Shown piece after piece: positions 1-7,462 of a stretch of DNA of 64,000 nucleotides (position 1 is the stretch's first letter; each line of letters opens with the position of its first letter). Position numbers and translations under genes: made by a program. The DNA lies in the NCBI RefSeq assembly GCF_030386795.1, contig NZ_JANUQM010000010.1:1-64000 (forward strand), read 5' to 3'. Source of the stretch: Streptomyces sp. S.PNR 29. Its GTDB lineage: Bacteria; Actinomycetota; Actinomycetes; Streptomycetales; Streptomycetaceae. The notes under the pieces are model-generated. The model was not told the DNA's origin. It saw nothing but the letters and a program-made list of their open reading frames with translations, and did not search any database.

Positions 1-90
<90 letters not shown>

Positions 91-119
91 CCCGTCGGTC
101 TGCCGTCGTGCCCGACGGG
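91..119 (+). terminator. Hairpin terminator after gap
   Basis: CCCGTCGG and CCGACGGG form an 8-bp perfect stem around a 13-base loop, starting on the base after the gap stop codon. There is no U-tract, as is usual in Streptomyces. It separates gap from the convergent ADP-ribosylglycohydrolase gene. Confidence 0.6.
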
Positions 120-147
120 CCATGTCACATGTCCTGTCGGGCGCATG

Positions 148-1221
148 TCACAAGCCCTGCTCCACCAACCGCAGAGTCCGCTCCGCCAGCTCGCTGATCC
201 GTACGCCGTCGAAGCCGAAGACCGCGCTGCGGACCGTGTCCTCCAACGGGTCCTTCCACCGGGCCGGGATCGCCTCCGCCCCGGTCAGGACGCCCGCGAC
301 CGAGCCCGCTGTCGCACCGTTGGAGTCGGTGTCCAGGCCGCCCCGGACGGTCAGCGTGATGGTGCGGGTGAAGTCGCCGTCGCCGTACAACAACCCGGCG
401 GTGAGGACGGCGGCGTTCGGAACGGTGTGGATCCAGCCGAGCCCGGCCGTCTCCTCGGTGAGTGTGGTGAGTGTGTCCTCCCAGGTCATCTGGGTGTCGT
501 GGAGCGAGATGACCCGGCGCACGGTGCGCGCGAGGCGGCTGCTCGCGGGGATGACGGTCAGCGCCTGTCCGACGGCGTCCCGCACGCCGTCGGCCGTGAA
601 CGCCGCCGAGATCAGCGCCGCCGCCCACATCGCGCCGTACACGCCGTTGCCGGTGTGTGACAGCACCGCGTCCCGCCGGGCGAGCAAGGCGGCGCGGCGG
701 GGGACGCCGGGGCAGGTCCAGCCGTAGATGTCGGCGCGGATCAGGGCGCCGATCCACTCCTGGTACGGGTTGTCGTACGTGGCGGTGAGGGGTGGTTTGA
801 GGCCGTTCGCGAGGTTCCGGTACGCGGCGCGCTCCGCCGTGAAGGTCTGGAGGTACGGCAGCCGCAGCAGCCACAGGTCGCCGACCTGCTCGGTGCTGAA
901 GCCGAAGCCGTGGGTCTCCAGGAGGTCGAGGCCGAGGATGGCGTAGTCGACGTCGTCGTCGCGGCAGCTGCCGTGGATACGGCCGCGGACGCAACTGCGC
1001 CATTCGGGGCGCAGCTCGAAGCCGTCGCTCTCGCTGATCGGCTCGGGCAGGTAGTCGGTGAGGGGCAGCGCGGCGGCCTGCCGCAGGTAGCGGTCGATGC
1101 GGTCGCGCGTCCACACCTCGCCCTGCTCGACCGGCTTGCCGAGCATGTTGCCCGCGATCCGGCCCAGCCAGCCCCCGAGGATGCGGTCGGCGAGCTCTGA
1201 CTCAGTGCCCACAGGGGTCAT
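148..1221 (-). CDS. ADP-ribosylglycohydrolase family protein
   Basis: 357 residues. Members of this family (DraG/ARH3-like) use a binuclear Mg2+ site to remove ADP-ribose from proteins or small molecules in the cytoplasm. The metal ligands are visible: a CRDDDVDYA segment near residue 85-90 and DTDSNGAT near residue 297, the latter matching the family's D-T/D-xx-G/A-A signature. The N-terminus ILGGWLGRIAGNMLGKPVE is the usual glycine-rich first helix. The ATG at 1221 was chosen because the homologous region starts only about ten residues later; the frame stays open much further upstream but antisense to the glycerate kinase gene. It is a single gene, convergent with gap. The physiological substrate cannot be read from sequence. 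Confidence 0.85.
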   Translation of the reverse strand: MTPVGTESELADRILGGWLGRIAGNMLGKPVEQGEVWTRDRIDRYLRQAAALPLTDYLPEPISESDGFELRPEWRSCVRGRIHGSCRDDDVDYAILGLDLLETHGFGFSTEQVGDLWLLRLPYLQTFTAERAAYRNLANGLKPPLTATYDNPYQEWIGALIRADIYGWTCPGVPRRAALLARRDAVLSHTGNGVYGAMWAAALISAAFTADGVRDAVGQALTVIPASSRLARTVRRVISLHDTQMTWEDTLTTLTEETAGLGWIHTVPNAAVLTAGLLYGDGDFTRTITLTVRGGLDTDSNGATAGSVAGVLTGAEAIPARWKDPLEDTVRSAVFGFDGVRISELAERTLRLVEQGL

Positions 1222-1360
1222 AGCTGAAGGTGTACCCCGATCCGGCGGGACTTCGGCCGCCCGGCGCACAGCCGGTTCCTGGCGTGGTCCCAGGGTGCGG
1301 GCGGGGCATGACGGCGAGGGCGTCCTCCGGTTAAGGTCACAGCGGCGCAACTGGCCGTGA

Positions 1361-1385
1361 CGTGCACGTGCACTGCACGTGCACG
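1361..1385. promoter_or_regulatory. Perfect 12-bp inverted repeat upstream of glycerate kinase
   Basis: The arms CGTGCACGTGCA and TGCACGTGCACG are exact reverse complements around a single central C, 26 bases before the chosen GTG start of the glycerate kinase gene. Such a symmetrical 25-base site in a promoter or leader region looks like an operator for a dimeric regulator. Alternatively it folds as a leader hairpin. The cognate regulator is not identifiable from this window. Confidence 0.6.
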
Positions 1386-1410
1386 AGGCCCGGGGAGCAA
1401 GGGGATACAA

Positions 1411-2562
1411 GTGGCGGACGCTGCAGTGAGCGGCACCCGACGGGTGCTCGTCGCCGCGGACAAGTTCAAGGGCTCGTTGACGGCCGTGGAGGTCGCCGAG
1501 CGGGTGGCGGCGGGGCTGCGTCGGGTCGTGCCCGGCCTGGAGGTCGAGGCGTTGCCCGTGGCCGACGGCGGCGACGGCACGGTGGCCGCGGCGGTCGCGG
1601 CCGGGTTCGAGCGGCGCGAGGCGCGGGTCGCCGGGCCGCTCGGCCACGAGGTGACGGCGGCGTTCGCGCTGCGCGAGGGCATCGCGGTCGTGGAGATGGC
1701 CGAGGCGAGCGGGTTGCAGCGGCTGCCGGCCGGGGTCTTCGCGCCGCTGACGGCGTCCACGTACGGCTCCGGGGAACTGCTGCGGGCCGCGCTGGACGCG
1801 GGTGCGCGCACGATCGTGTTCGGAGTCGGCGGCAGTGCGACCACGGACGGGGGCGCGGGGATGCTGTCCGCGCTCGGGGCGCGGTTCCTGGATGCGAACG
1901 GGGAGCCGGTGACGCCGGGCGGCGGCGGGCTCGCCGACGTGGCGTCGGCGGACCTCTCGGGCCTGGACGCACGGCTCGCCTCGGTCGAACTGGTCCTCGC
2001 GAGCGACGTCGACAACCCGCTGACCGGCCCGAAGGGCGCGCCGGCGGTGTACGGCCCGCAGAAGGGCGCCTCGCCGGACGACGTGGAGACGCTGGACGCG
2101 GGCCTGGCGCACTTCGCCAAGGTGCTGGAGGAGACGGTGGGTCCCAGGGCGGCCGAGTACGCCGCCTCGCCGGGCGCGGGCGCCGCGGGAGGCATCGGCT
2201 ACGGCGCCCTGCTCCTCGGGGCCCGCTTCCGTCCCGGCATCGAGGTCATGCTGGACGTCCTGGGCTTCGCGCCGGCGCTCGAACGGGCGTCGCTCGTGAT
2301 CACCGGTGAGGGCTCGCTGGACGAGCAGACCCTGCACGGCAAGGCCCCGGCGGGCGTGGCCGCGGCGGCCCGTGCGGCGGACAAGCAGGTCGTCGCCGTG
2401 TGCGGCCGGCTCGCCCTGCCGCCGGAGGCCCTGAACCGCGCCGGGATCCAGCGGGCCTACCCGCTGACGGACGTCGAACCGGACGTGACGAAGTGCATCG
2501 CTGACGCCGGCCCGATCCTGGAGCAGATCGCGGAGCGGATCGCAGCCGACTTCCTGCCCTGA
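1411..2562 (+). CDS. glxK: Glycerate kinase (GlxK/GarK family)
   Basis: 383 residues. Phosphorylates D-glycerate with ATP (2-phosphoglycerate in the GarK/GlxK class), feeding glyoxylate- or glycerate-derived carbon into glycolysis in the cytoplasm. Family signatures are present: AADKFKGS at residues 15-22, GVGGSATTDGG near 138-148, DNPLTGPKGA mid-protein and TGEGSLDEQTLHGKAP near 297. Length fits the family (about 375-390). I chose GTG 1411, preceded by AAGGGG at a spacing of about 7 bases; a longer reading from 1357 would begin inside the palindrome and has no ribosome site, and GTG 1426 is a second alternative. It appears to be transcribed alone; its leader carries a perfect palindrome. Confidence 0.9.
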   Translation: MADAAVSGTRRVLVAADKFKGSLTAVEVAERVAAGLRRVVPGLEVEALPVADGGDGTVAAAVAAGFERREARVAGPLGHEVTAAFALREGIAVVEMAEASGLQRLPAGVFAPLTASTYGSGELLRAALDAGARTIVFGVGGSATTDGGAGMLSALGARFLDANGEPVTPGGGGLADVASADLSGLDARLASVELVLASDVDNPLTGPKGAPAVYGPQKGASPDDVETLDAGLAHFAKVLEETVGPRAAEYAASPGAGAAGGIGYGALLLGARFRPGIEVMLDVLGFAPALERASLVITGEGSLDEQTLHGKAPAGVAAAARAADKQVVAVCGRLALPPEALNRAGIQRAYPLTDVEPDVTKCIADAGPILEQIAERIAADFLP

Positions 2563-2589
2563 CCCCAGCGTCCTCACCCCTGCGGCCCC

Positions 2590-2885
2590 TACCCACCCAC
2601 CCCAGGGGCTCCGCCCCTGCACCCCGGCGGGTCTTCGCCGTGGACGGTGGTGGGGGCTGTGTCGCCTGTACCCCTGTGTGGTTTCGTCGCTGCACCCTGG
2701 GTGGGGCCTGCGTCTCGGTTACTGGCGGGGCTCCGCTCCTTGGACCGTGGCGGGGACTGCGTCGCCCGGCCCCGGCCCCTGGTGGGGCTTCGCCCGGCCT
2801 CGTCCCTCGGTGGGGCTCCGCCCGCCCCCGGCCCCCGGCGGGGATTTGTGCCCCCCCCCGGCAGCTGGTCAGGCTTCGGCCCCGA
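2590..2885. repeat. Degenerate 23-28-base GC-rich tandem repeats in convergent spacer
   Basis: The 559 bases between the glycerate kinase stop and the pssA stop contain no credible gene. Roughly the first half is about ten degenerate units of 23-28 bases built around GGTGGGGCTTCGCCC-type cores. Each core is itself a small hairpin (GGGGC-TCC-GCCCC). Units differ by substitutions and small length changes. The block lies between two converging genes and could terminate both transcripts. The remainder (2886-3077) has no recognisable feature apart from a short direct repeat of CCTTGGGCACA near 3048-3070. Confidence 0.6.
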
Positions 2886-3077
2886 CCTTCGGCGGGTCCC
2901 ACGGCCCGGTAGGCCTTGGTCGTCAGGACTTCAGCCGGTCGGTCCAGACGTGCGTCACGCAGCGCTCACCGTGTCTCAGGCCGTCCGGCTCCGGCGTTCG
3001 AGGGTGAGGCCGTTCGGTGGAGCTGACACCCCCAGGCCCCATTACGGCCTTGGGCACAGCCTTGGGCACAAAGGGAA

Positions 3078-3107
3078 GGGCCCCGAACCGAACCCGGTCC
3101 GGGGCCC
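3078..3107 (-). terminator. Terminator of psd-pssA
   Basis: GGGCCCCG and CGGGGCCC form an 8-bp stem, with additional ACC/GGT pairing inside the loop, 15 bases beyond the pssA stop codon. It is read from the minus strand as the end of the phospholipid operon. Confidence 0.65.
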
Positions 3108-3121
3108 CACCCAGCGGAGCG

Positions 3122-3976
3122 CTACGGCAGCTGTGCCGCCCGCGCCTCCCGCCGGTTGTCGCGGAAGTTGTTCACCCGGCGAGCCGTGGCGAACAAGGGG
3201 ATCACCGCGCCCATGACCAGCTGCAGCGCGCAGCCGGTCTGCAGGAGCAGCTGGCCGCTCGGGGCGTCGAAGGCCCAGGCGGCCAGGAGGCCCATCGACA
3301 GGACGATCCAGGAGAGCATCGCCACCGCGAGCCGCCCCCGCGGCTTGGGGTACTCCACCCGGCTCACCATCAGCCAGGCCGTGCCGAGGATGGCGAGGAG
3401 GGTCGCCACGAAGGGCAGCTCCAGCAGGACGATCGAGACGACCGTCAGAGCGCCGAACGGGGACGGCATGCCCTGGAACATGCCGTCCTTCATCGTCACG
3501 CAGGAGAACCGCGCGAGTCTGAGCACCACCGCCAGCAGGACGACGATCGCGCCGAGCGCCGCCACCCGCTGGTGCGCGTCGTCCGCGACCATGCCGTAGA
3601 CGAGGACGAAGTACGCCGGCGCCAGACCGAAGCTGATCAGGTCGGAGAGGTTGTCCAGCTCCGCACCCATGGGGGAGGAGCGGAGCTTCCTCGCGACCAG
3701 GCCGTCGAACAGGTCGAACACCGCCGCGCACAGCATCAGGATGACCGCCGTGGCCGCGCTGTGACGGGTCATGCCGGACGCCGGGCTGCCGGTGAGGTCC
3801 GGGATCAGGATGCCGGTGGTGGTGAAGTACACCGCCATGAAGCCGCACGTCGCGTTGCCGAGCGTCAGAGTGTCCGCTATCGACAGGCGGAGCGACAGCG
3901 GCATCTCCTCCTCGTCGTCCACCGCGTCGGCCTCGGGCACCCAGCCCGCCTGAGTATCCGGATCAATCACGGTCAA
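3122..3976 (-). CDS. pssA: CDP-diacylglycerol-serine O-phosphatidyltransferase
   Basis: 284 residues, an integral membrane enzyme making phosphatidylserine from CDP-diacylglycerol and L-serine, the step before decarboxylation to phosphatidylethanolamine. The CDP-alcohol phosphotransferase motif D91-G92-x2-A95-R96-x7-G104-x3-D108-x3-D112 is complete; these aspartates bind the metals and the CDP-lipid. About eight hydrophobic segments follow an acidic N-terminal tail. It overlaps the end of psd by 14 bases, so the two are translationally coupled and consecutive in the pathway. The ATG at 3976 lies inside the psd 3' end. A hairpin follows the stop codon. Confidence 0.93.
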   Translation of the reverse strand: MTVIDPDTQAGWVPEADAVDDEEEMPLSLRLSIADTLTLGNATCGFMAVYFTTTGILIPDLTGSPASGMTRHSAATAVILMLCAAVFDLFDGLVARKLRSSPMGAELDNLSDLISFGLAPAYFVLVYGMVADDAHQRVAALGAIVVLLAVVLRLARFSCVTMKDGMFQGMPSPFGALTVVSIVLLELPFVATLLAILGTAWLMVSRVEYPKPRGRLAVAMLSWIVLSMGLLAAWAFDAPSGQLLLQTGCALQLVMGAVIPLFATARRVNNFRDNRREARAAQLP

Positions 3977-4610
3977 TGCGAGTCACCCCAGCCACGGTCT
4001 GCTGACCGACCTCGACCGCGACCTCCACGCCCTCGGGCAGGTAGAGGTCGACGCGCGAGCCGAAACGGATCAGACCGATCCGCTCACCCTGCTCCACCTT
4101 GGTGCCCTGGGGCACGTACGGGACGATGCGACGGGCCACCGCGCCGGCGATCTGGATCATCTCGATGTCGCCGAGCTCGGTGTCGAAGTGCCACACGACC
4201 CGCTCGTTGTTCTCGCTCTCCTTGTTGAAAGCGGGAACGAAGCCGCCCGGAACGTGCTCGACCGAGGTCACCGTGCCGGCCAGCGGCGCGCGGTTGACGT
4301 GGACGTTGAGCGGGCTCATGAAGATCGCGACGCGGGTACGGCCGTCCTTCCACGGCATGATGCTCTGCACCACACCGTCGGCGGGCGAGATGACCCGGCC
4401 CGGGGCGATCTCGCGCTCGGGGTCGCGGAAGAACCACAGCATCCCCGCCGCGAGCGCGGTGGCGGGGACGGCGACGGCCTTGGCGGCGCCGGAGCGGCGT
4501 GCACGGGCCAGGCTGACGGCCGCTGTGGCGACGGTCGGGAGGAGCCACGGCGATGCTCCGCGCGCGAGACGGACCCGGCCGCGTGGTGCAGAGGTTTGGC
4601 TGTGGGGCAT
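3963..4610 (-). CDS. psd: Phosphatidylserine decarboxylase (short type)
   Basis: 215 residues from ATG 4610, preceded by AAGG. Converts phosphatidylserine to phosphatidylethanolamine at the membrane. It is the short form of the enzyme. The self-cleavage site that generates the pyruvoyl group is the Gly-Ser of IRFGSRVD at residues 184-185. Conserved FFRDPER (60-66), SPADGVV (75-81) and MSPLNVHVNR (98-107) surround the active site. Two hydrophobic segments near residues 21-35 and 44-60 anchor the N-terminus. The frame extends upstream to 4757, but conservation and the ribosome site favour 4610. First gene of a psd-pssA operon whose promoter should lie between 4611 and the hairpin at 4733-4771. 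Confidence 0.92.
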   Translation of the reverse strand: MPHSQTSAPRGRVRLARGASPWLLPTVATAAVSLARARRSGAAKAVAVPATALAAGMLWFFRDPEREIAPGRVISPADGVVQSIMPWKDGRTRVAIFMSPLNVHVNRAPLAGTVTSVEHVPGGFVPAFNKESENNERVVWHFDTELGDIEMIQIAGAVARRIVPYVPQGTKVEQGERIGLIRFGSRVDLYLPEGVEVAVEVGQQTVAGVTRIDRD

Positions 4611-4732
4611 GGATGACCTTCGTAGCGGATGATGCCGCGCTCTGACGGGGGACGGCGGCTTTCCGGCGATCGTAGCGGTTCGGGGGCCTAACTGGGTAAG
4701 CCAGGAAGCCAAGTCGGCGGCCGAAGAGCGCC

Positions 4733-4771
4733 TACGGGGTGTGATCTTCTTCTCCAAGAAAACACCCCGTA
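4733..4771 (-). terminator. Long hairpin terminating the ethylmalonyl-CoA operon
   Basis: TACGGGGTGT pairs perfectly with ACACCCCGTA (10 bp), and the loop holds a second inner stem TTCTT/AAGAA. It begins 10 bases after the stop codon of the acyl-CoA dehydrogenase gene, reading the minus strand, and isolates the five-gene ccr operon from psd-pssA. Confidence 0.8.
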
Positions 4772-4780
4772 TCCGGACAT

Positions 4781-5986
4781 CTAGCCCTGGTATCGATACT
4801 CTTCGAGCAGCCTGCGGCCGATGATCATTTTCTGGATCTCGGCGGTACCTTCACCGATGAGTAGCATCGGCGCCTCGCGGTAGAGGCGCTCGATTTCGTA
4901 CTCCTTGGAAAAGCCGTAGCCGCCGTGGATCCGGAAGGCGTCCTCCACGACCTCCTTGCAGTACTCGGAGGCGAGGTACTTCGCCATCCCAGCCTCAAGG
5001 TCGTTTCGTTCCCCGGAGTCCTTTTTGCGTGCGGCGTTCACCATCATCGCATGAGCGGCCTCGACCTTGGTAGCCATCTCCGCCAGCTTGAACTGAATGG
5101 CCTGGTGCTGGGCGATCGGCTTGCCGAAAGTGTGACGCTGCTGGGCGTACTGGACGCCGAGCTCGAACGCACGCTGAGCGACGCCACAGCCACGCGCCGC
5201 CACGTTGACGCGGCCCACCTCCACGCCGTCCATCATGTGGTAGAAGCCCCGGCCGGTGACGCCGCCGAGCACCCGATCGGCGGGAATGCGCAGGCCATCC
5301 ATGATGAGCTCGGTGGTGTCGACACCCTTGTAGCCCATCTTGTCGATCTTGCCGGGGATGGTGAGGCCGGGGCGCACCTCGCCGAAGCCGGGCTCCTTCT
5401 CCACCAGGAAGGTCGTCATCGACTTGTGGGGCGCGGTGCCCTCGGGGTGACCTTCGTCACTCCGTACGAGAACGGCGACCAGCGACGACGTTCCGCCGTT
5501 CGTGAGCCACATCTTCTGACCCGTCAGGACGTACTCGTCGCCGTCCCTGACCGCCTTCGACGTGATCGCCGACACGTCCGAGCCCAGGCCGGGCTCCGAC
5601 ATCGAGAAGGCGCCGCGGATGTCGCCGGCGGCCATCTTCGGCAGGAAGTAGTCCTTCTGCTCCTGCGTACCGTGCTGCTTGAGCATGTACGCCACGATGA
5701 AGTGCGTGTTGATGATGCCGGAGACCGACATCCACCCGCGGGCGATCTCCTCGACGCAGAGGGCGTACGTGAGGAGCGACTCGCCCAGGCCCCCGTACTC
5801 CTCGGGGATCATCAGACCGAACAGGCCCAGCTCCTTCAGGCCGTCGACGATCGCTTGCGGGTACTCGTCGCGGTGCTCCAGCTCGGTCGCGACCGGGATG
5901 ATCTCCTTGTCCACGAAGTCGCGGACGGTGGAGAGGATCTCCTGCTGGATGTCCGTCAGACCGGCGGTCTGGGCGAGGCGCGCCAT
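4781..5986 (-). CDS. mcd: Acyl-CoA dehydrogenase, probable (2S)-methylsuccinyl-CoA dehydrogenase
   Basis: 401 residues, a soluble FAD flavoprotein. The fold is a typical acyl-CoA dehydrogenase: N-terminal helical domain, a beta domain with AFSMSEPGLGSDVSAI and MWLTNGG, and a C-terminal helical domain with RHTFGKPIAQHQAIQFKLAEM and HGGYGFSKEYEIERLYREA. The catalytic glutamate is in IGEGTAEIQ near the C-terminus. Start ATG 5986 overlaps the preceding stop by one base (TAATG), so it is coupled to the hydratase gene. The general family cannot fix the substrate, but last position in the ccr-ecm-mcl-mch operon makes oxidation of methylsuccinyl-CoA to mesaconyl-CoA the likely step. The frame runs on upstream to 6166 in antisense-like sequence, which I excluded. 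Confidence 0.85.
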   Translation of the reverse strand: MARLAQTAGLTDIQQEILSTVRDFVDKEIIPVATELEHRDEYPQAIVDGLKELGLFGLMIPEEYGGLGESLLTYALCVEEIARGWMSVSGIINTHFIVAYMLKQHGTQEQKDYFLPKMAAGDIRGAFSMSEPGLGSDVSAITSKAVRDGDEYVLTGQKMWLTNGGTSSLVAVLVRSDEGHPEGTAPHKSMTTFLVEKEPGFGEVRPGLTIPGKIDKMGYKGVDTTELIMDGLRIPADRVLGGVTGRGFYHMMDGVEVGRVNVAARGCGVAQRAFELGVQYAQQRHTFGKPIAQHQAIQFKLAEMATKVEAAHAMMVNAARKKDSGERNDLEAGMAKYLASEYCKEVVEDAFRIHGGYGFSKEYEIERLYREAPMLLIGEGTAEIQKMIIGRRLLEEYRYQG

Positions 5987-6498
5987 TACTTCTCCTGCTG
6001 CTTCGGCTCCGGGCGGCCCGGCTGCTCGCCGCCGCGCTCCTTGATGTAGGTCTCGGTGGGCACCATCACCTTGCGGCGGAAGACGCACACCAGCGTGCCG
6101 TCCTGCTTGTAGCCCTTGGTCTCGACGTAGACGATGCCGCGGTCGTTCTTGGACTTCGACGGCCACTTGTCGAGCACGGTCGTCTCGCCGTAGATCGTGT
6201 CGCCGTGGAAGGTCGGCGCCACGTGCTTGAGCGACTCGATCTCCAGGTTGGCGATCGCCTTGCCGGAGATGTCCGGGACGGACATGCCGAGCAGGAGGGA
6301 GTAGATGTAGTTCCCCACGACGACGTTCTTGCCGAAGTCGGTCGTCTTCTCCGCGTAGTTGACGTCCATGTGCAGCGGGTGGTGGTTCATGGTGAGGAGA
6401 CAGAACAGGTGGTCGTCGTACTCCGTGACCGTCTTGCCCGGCCAGTGCTTGTACGTCGCCCCGACCTCGAACTCCTCGTAGGTGCGTCCGAACTGCAT
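5986..6498 (-). CDS. mch: MaoC-type hydratase, probable mesaconyl-CoA hydratase
   Basis: 170 residues with a single hotdog (MaoC) domain. The hydratase signature with the catalytic Asp/His pair is recognisable around MNHHPLHMDVNYAE (about residues 38-51), followed by GNYIYSLLLGMSV. In the ethylmalonyl-CoA pathway the enzyme interconverts mesaconyl-CoA and beta-methylmalyl-CoA, between the neighbouring dehydrogenase and lyase. The proteobacterial enzyme is about twice as long (double hotdog), so this single-domain version presumably dimerises. It sits 4 bases downstream of mcl. Function is assigned from family plus operon position. Confidence 0.85.
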   Translation of the reverse strand: MQFGRTYEEFEVGATYKHWPGKTVTEYDDHLFCLLTMNHHPLHMDVNYAEKTTDFGKNVVVGNYIYSLLLGMSVPDISGKAIANLEIESLKHVAPTFHGDTIYGETTVLDKWPSKSKNDRGIVYVETKGYKQDGTLVCVFRRKVMVPTETYIKERGGEQPGRPEPKQQEK

Positions 6499-6502
6499 GC
6501 CG

Positions 6503-7462
6503 TCACGCCTCCGGGATCTCGAACGTGCTGGTGCGCCGCATGCCGGCGGCGCGTCCCTTGCCCGCGATGACCAGGGCCATCTTGCGGCTGGCCTCGTCGA
6601 TCATCTCGTCGCCGAGCATCGCGGAGCCCTTCTTGCCGCCCGCTTCGGACGTGTAGTAGTCGTAGGCGTCCAGGATCAGCTCGGCGTGGTCGTAGTCCTC
6701 CTGGGAGGGCGAGAAGATCTCGTTGGAGGCCTCGACCTGACCCGGGTGCAGCACCCACTTGCCGTCGAAGCCGAGGGCCGCGGCGCGCTGTGCGACCTCG
6801 CGGTAGCCGTCGACGTTGCGGATCTGCAGGTAGGGGCCGTCGATCGCCTGGAGGTTGTTGGCGCGGGCCGCCATCAGGATCTTCATCAGGATGTAGTGGT
6901 AGGCGTCCGCCGGGTAGCCGGGCGGCTGCTCGCCCACGACCAGGGACTTCATGTTGATCGACGCCATGAAGTCGGCCGGGCCGAAGATGATCGTCTCGAT
7001 GCGCGGGGAGGCCTGCGCGATCTCGTTGACGTTGTTGAGGCCCTGTGCGTTCTCGATCTGCGCCTCGATGCCGATGCGGCCGACCTCGAAGCCCATGGTC
7101 TTCTCGATCTGCGTCAGCAGCAGGTCCAGGGCGACGATCTGCTGCGCGTCCTGCACCTTCGGCAGCATGATGCAGTCGAGGTTCTGGCCCGCGCCCTCGA
7201 CGACGGTCACGACGTCCCGGTAGGTCCACTCGGTCGTCCAGTCGTTGACGCGCACGACCCGTGTCTTGCCCGTCCAGTCGCCCTCGTTGAGGAACTTGAC
7301 GATGGTGTGCCGCGCCTCGGGCTTGGCGAGCGGCGCGCACGCGTCCTCCAGGTCGAGGAAGACCTGGTCCGCCGGGAGGCCCTGCGCCTTCTCCAGGAAG
7401 CGGGGGTTCGAGCCCGGTACGGCCAGGCAGGAACGCCGCGGGCGGAGACGGTTGACGGTCAT
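6503..7462 (-). CDS. mcl: HpcH/HpaI aldolase (CitE-like), probable L-malyl-CoA/beta-methylmalyl-CoA lyase
   Basis: 319 residues, a TIM-barrel aldolase of the citrate lyase beta subunit family. Visible family features are RSCLAVPGSNPRFLEKA at the N-terminus, the metal-binding VFLDLEDACAP segment near residue 35-45, the VRVNDW motif near 70, and IMLPKVQ near 97. In the ethylmalonyl-CoA pathway this class cleaves beta-methylmalyl-CoA to propionyl-CoA and glyoxylate and can also act on malyl-CoA. Its ATG overlaps the stop codon of the mutase gene by 4 bases (ATGA), indicating translational coupling. A plain citrate lyase role is unlikely because no alpha or gamma subunit genes are present. Confidence 0.88.
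   Translation of the reverse strand: MTVNRLRPRRSCLAVPGSNPRFLEKAQGLPADQVFLDLEDACAPLAKPEARHTIVKFLNEGDWTGKTRVVRVNDWTTEWTYRDVVTVVEGAGQNLDCIMLPKVQDAQQIVALDLLLTQIEKTMGFEVGRIGIEAQIENAQGLNNVNEIAQASPRIETIIFGPADFMASINMKSLVVGEQPPGYPADAYHYILMKILMAARANNLQAIDGPYLQIRNVDGYREVAQRAAALGFDGKWVLHPGQVEASNEIFSPSQEDYDHAELILDAYDYYTSEAGGKKGSAMLGDEMIDEASRKMALVIAGKGRAAGMRRTSTFEIPEA

Noticed and set aside
148..2622. Very long minus-strand frame across the glycerate kinase gene joined to the ADP-ribosylglycohydrolase
   Set aside because: Only the part from 1221 down is conserved protein; the upstream part is antisense to glycerate kinase and Arg/Gly/Pro-rich, typical of empty frames in high-GC DNA.
4781..6498. Fatty acid beta-oxidation operon
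   Set aside because: A lone acyl-CoA dehydrogenase and MaoC hydratase might suggest this, but the linked ccr, B12 mutase and CitE-like lyase identify the ethylmalonyl-CoA pathway.
6503..7462. Citrate lyase beta subunit
   Set aside because: No alpha, gamma or accessory citrate lyase genes; the stand-alone gene in this operon fits a malyl-CoA-type lyase.
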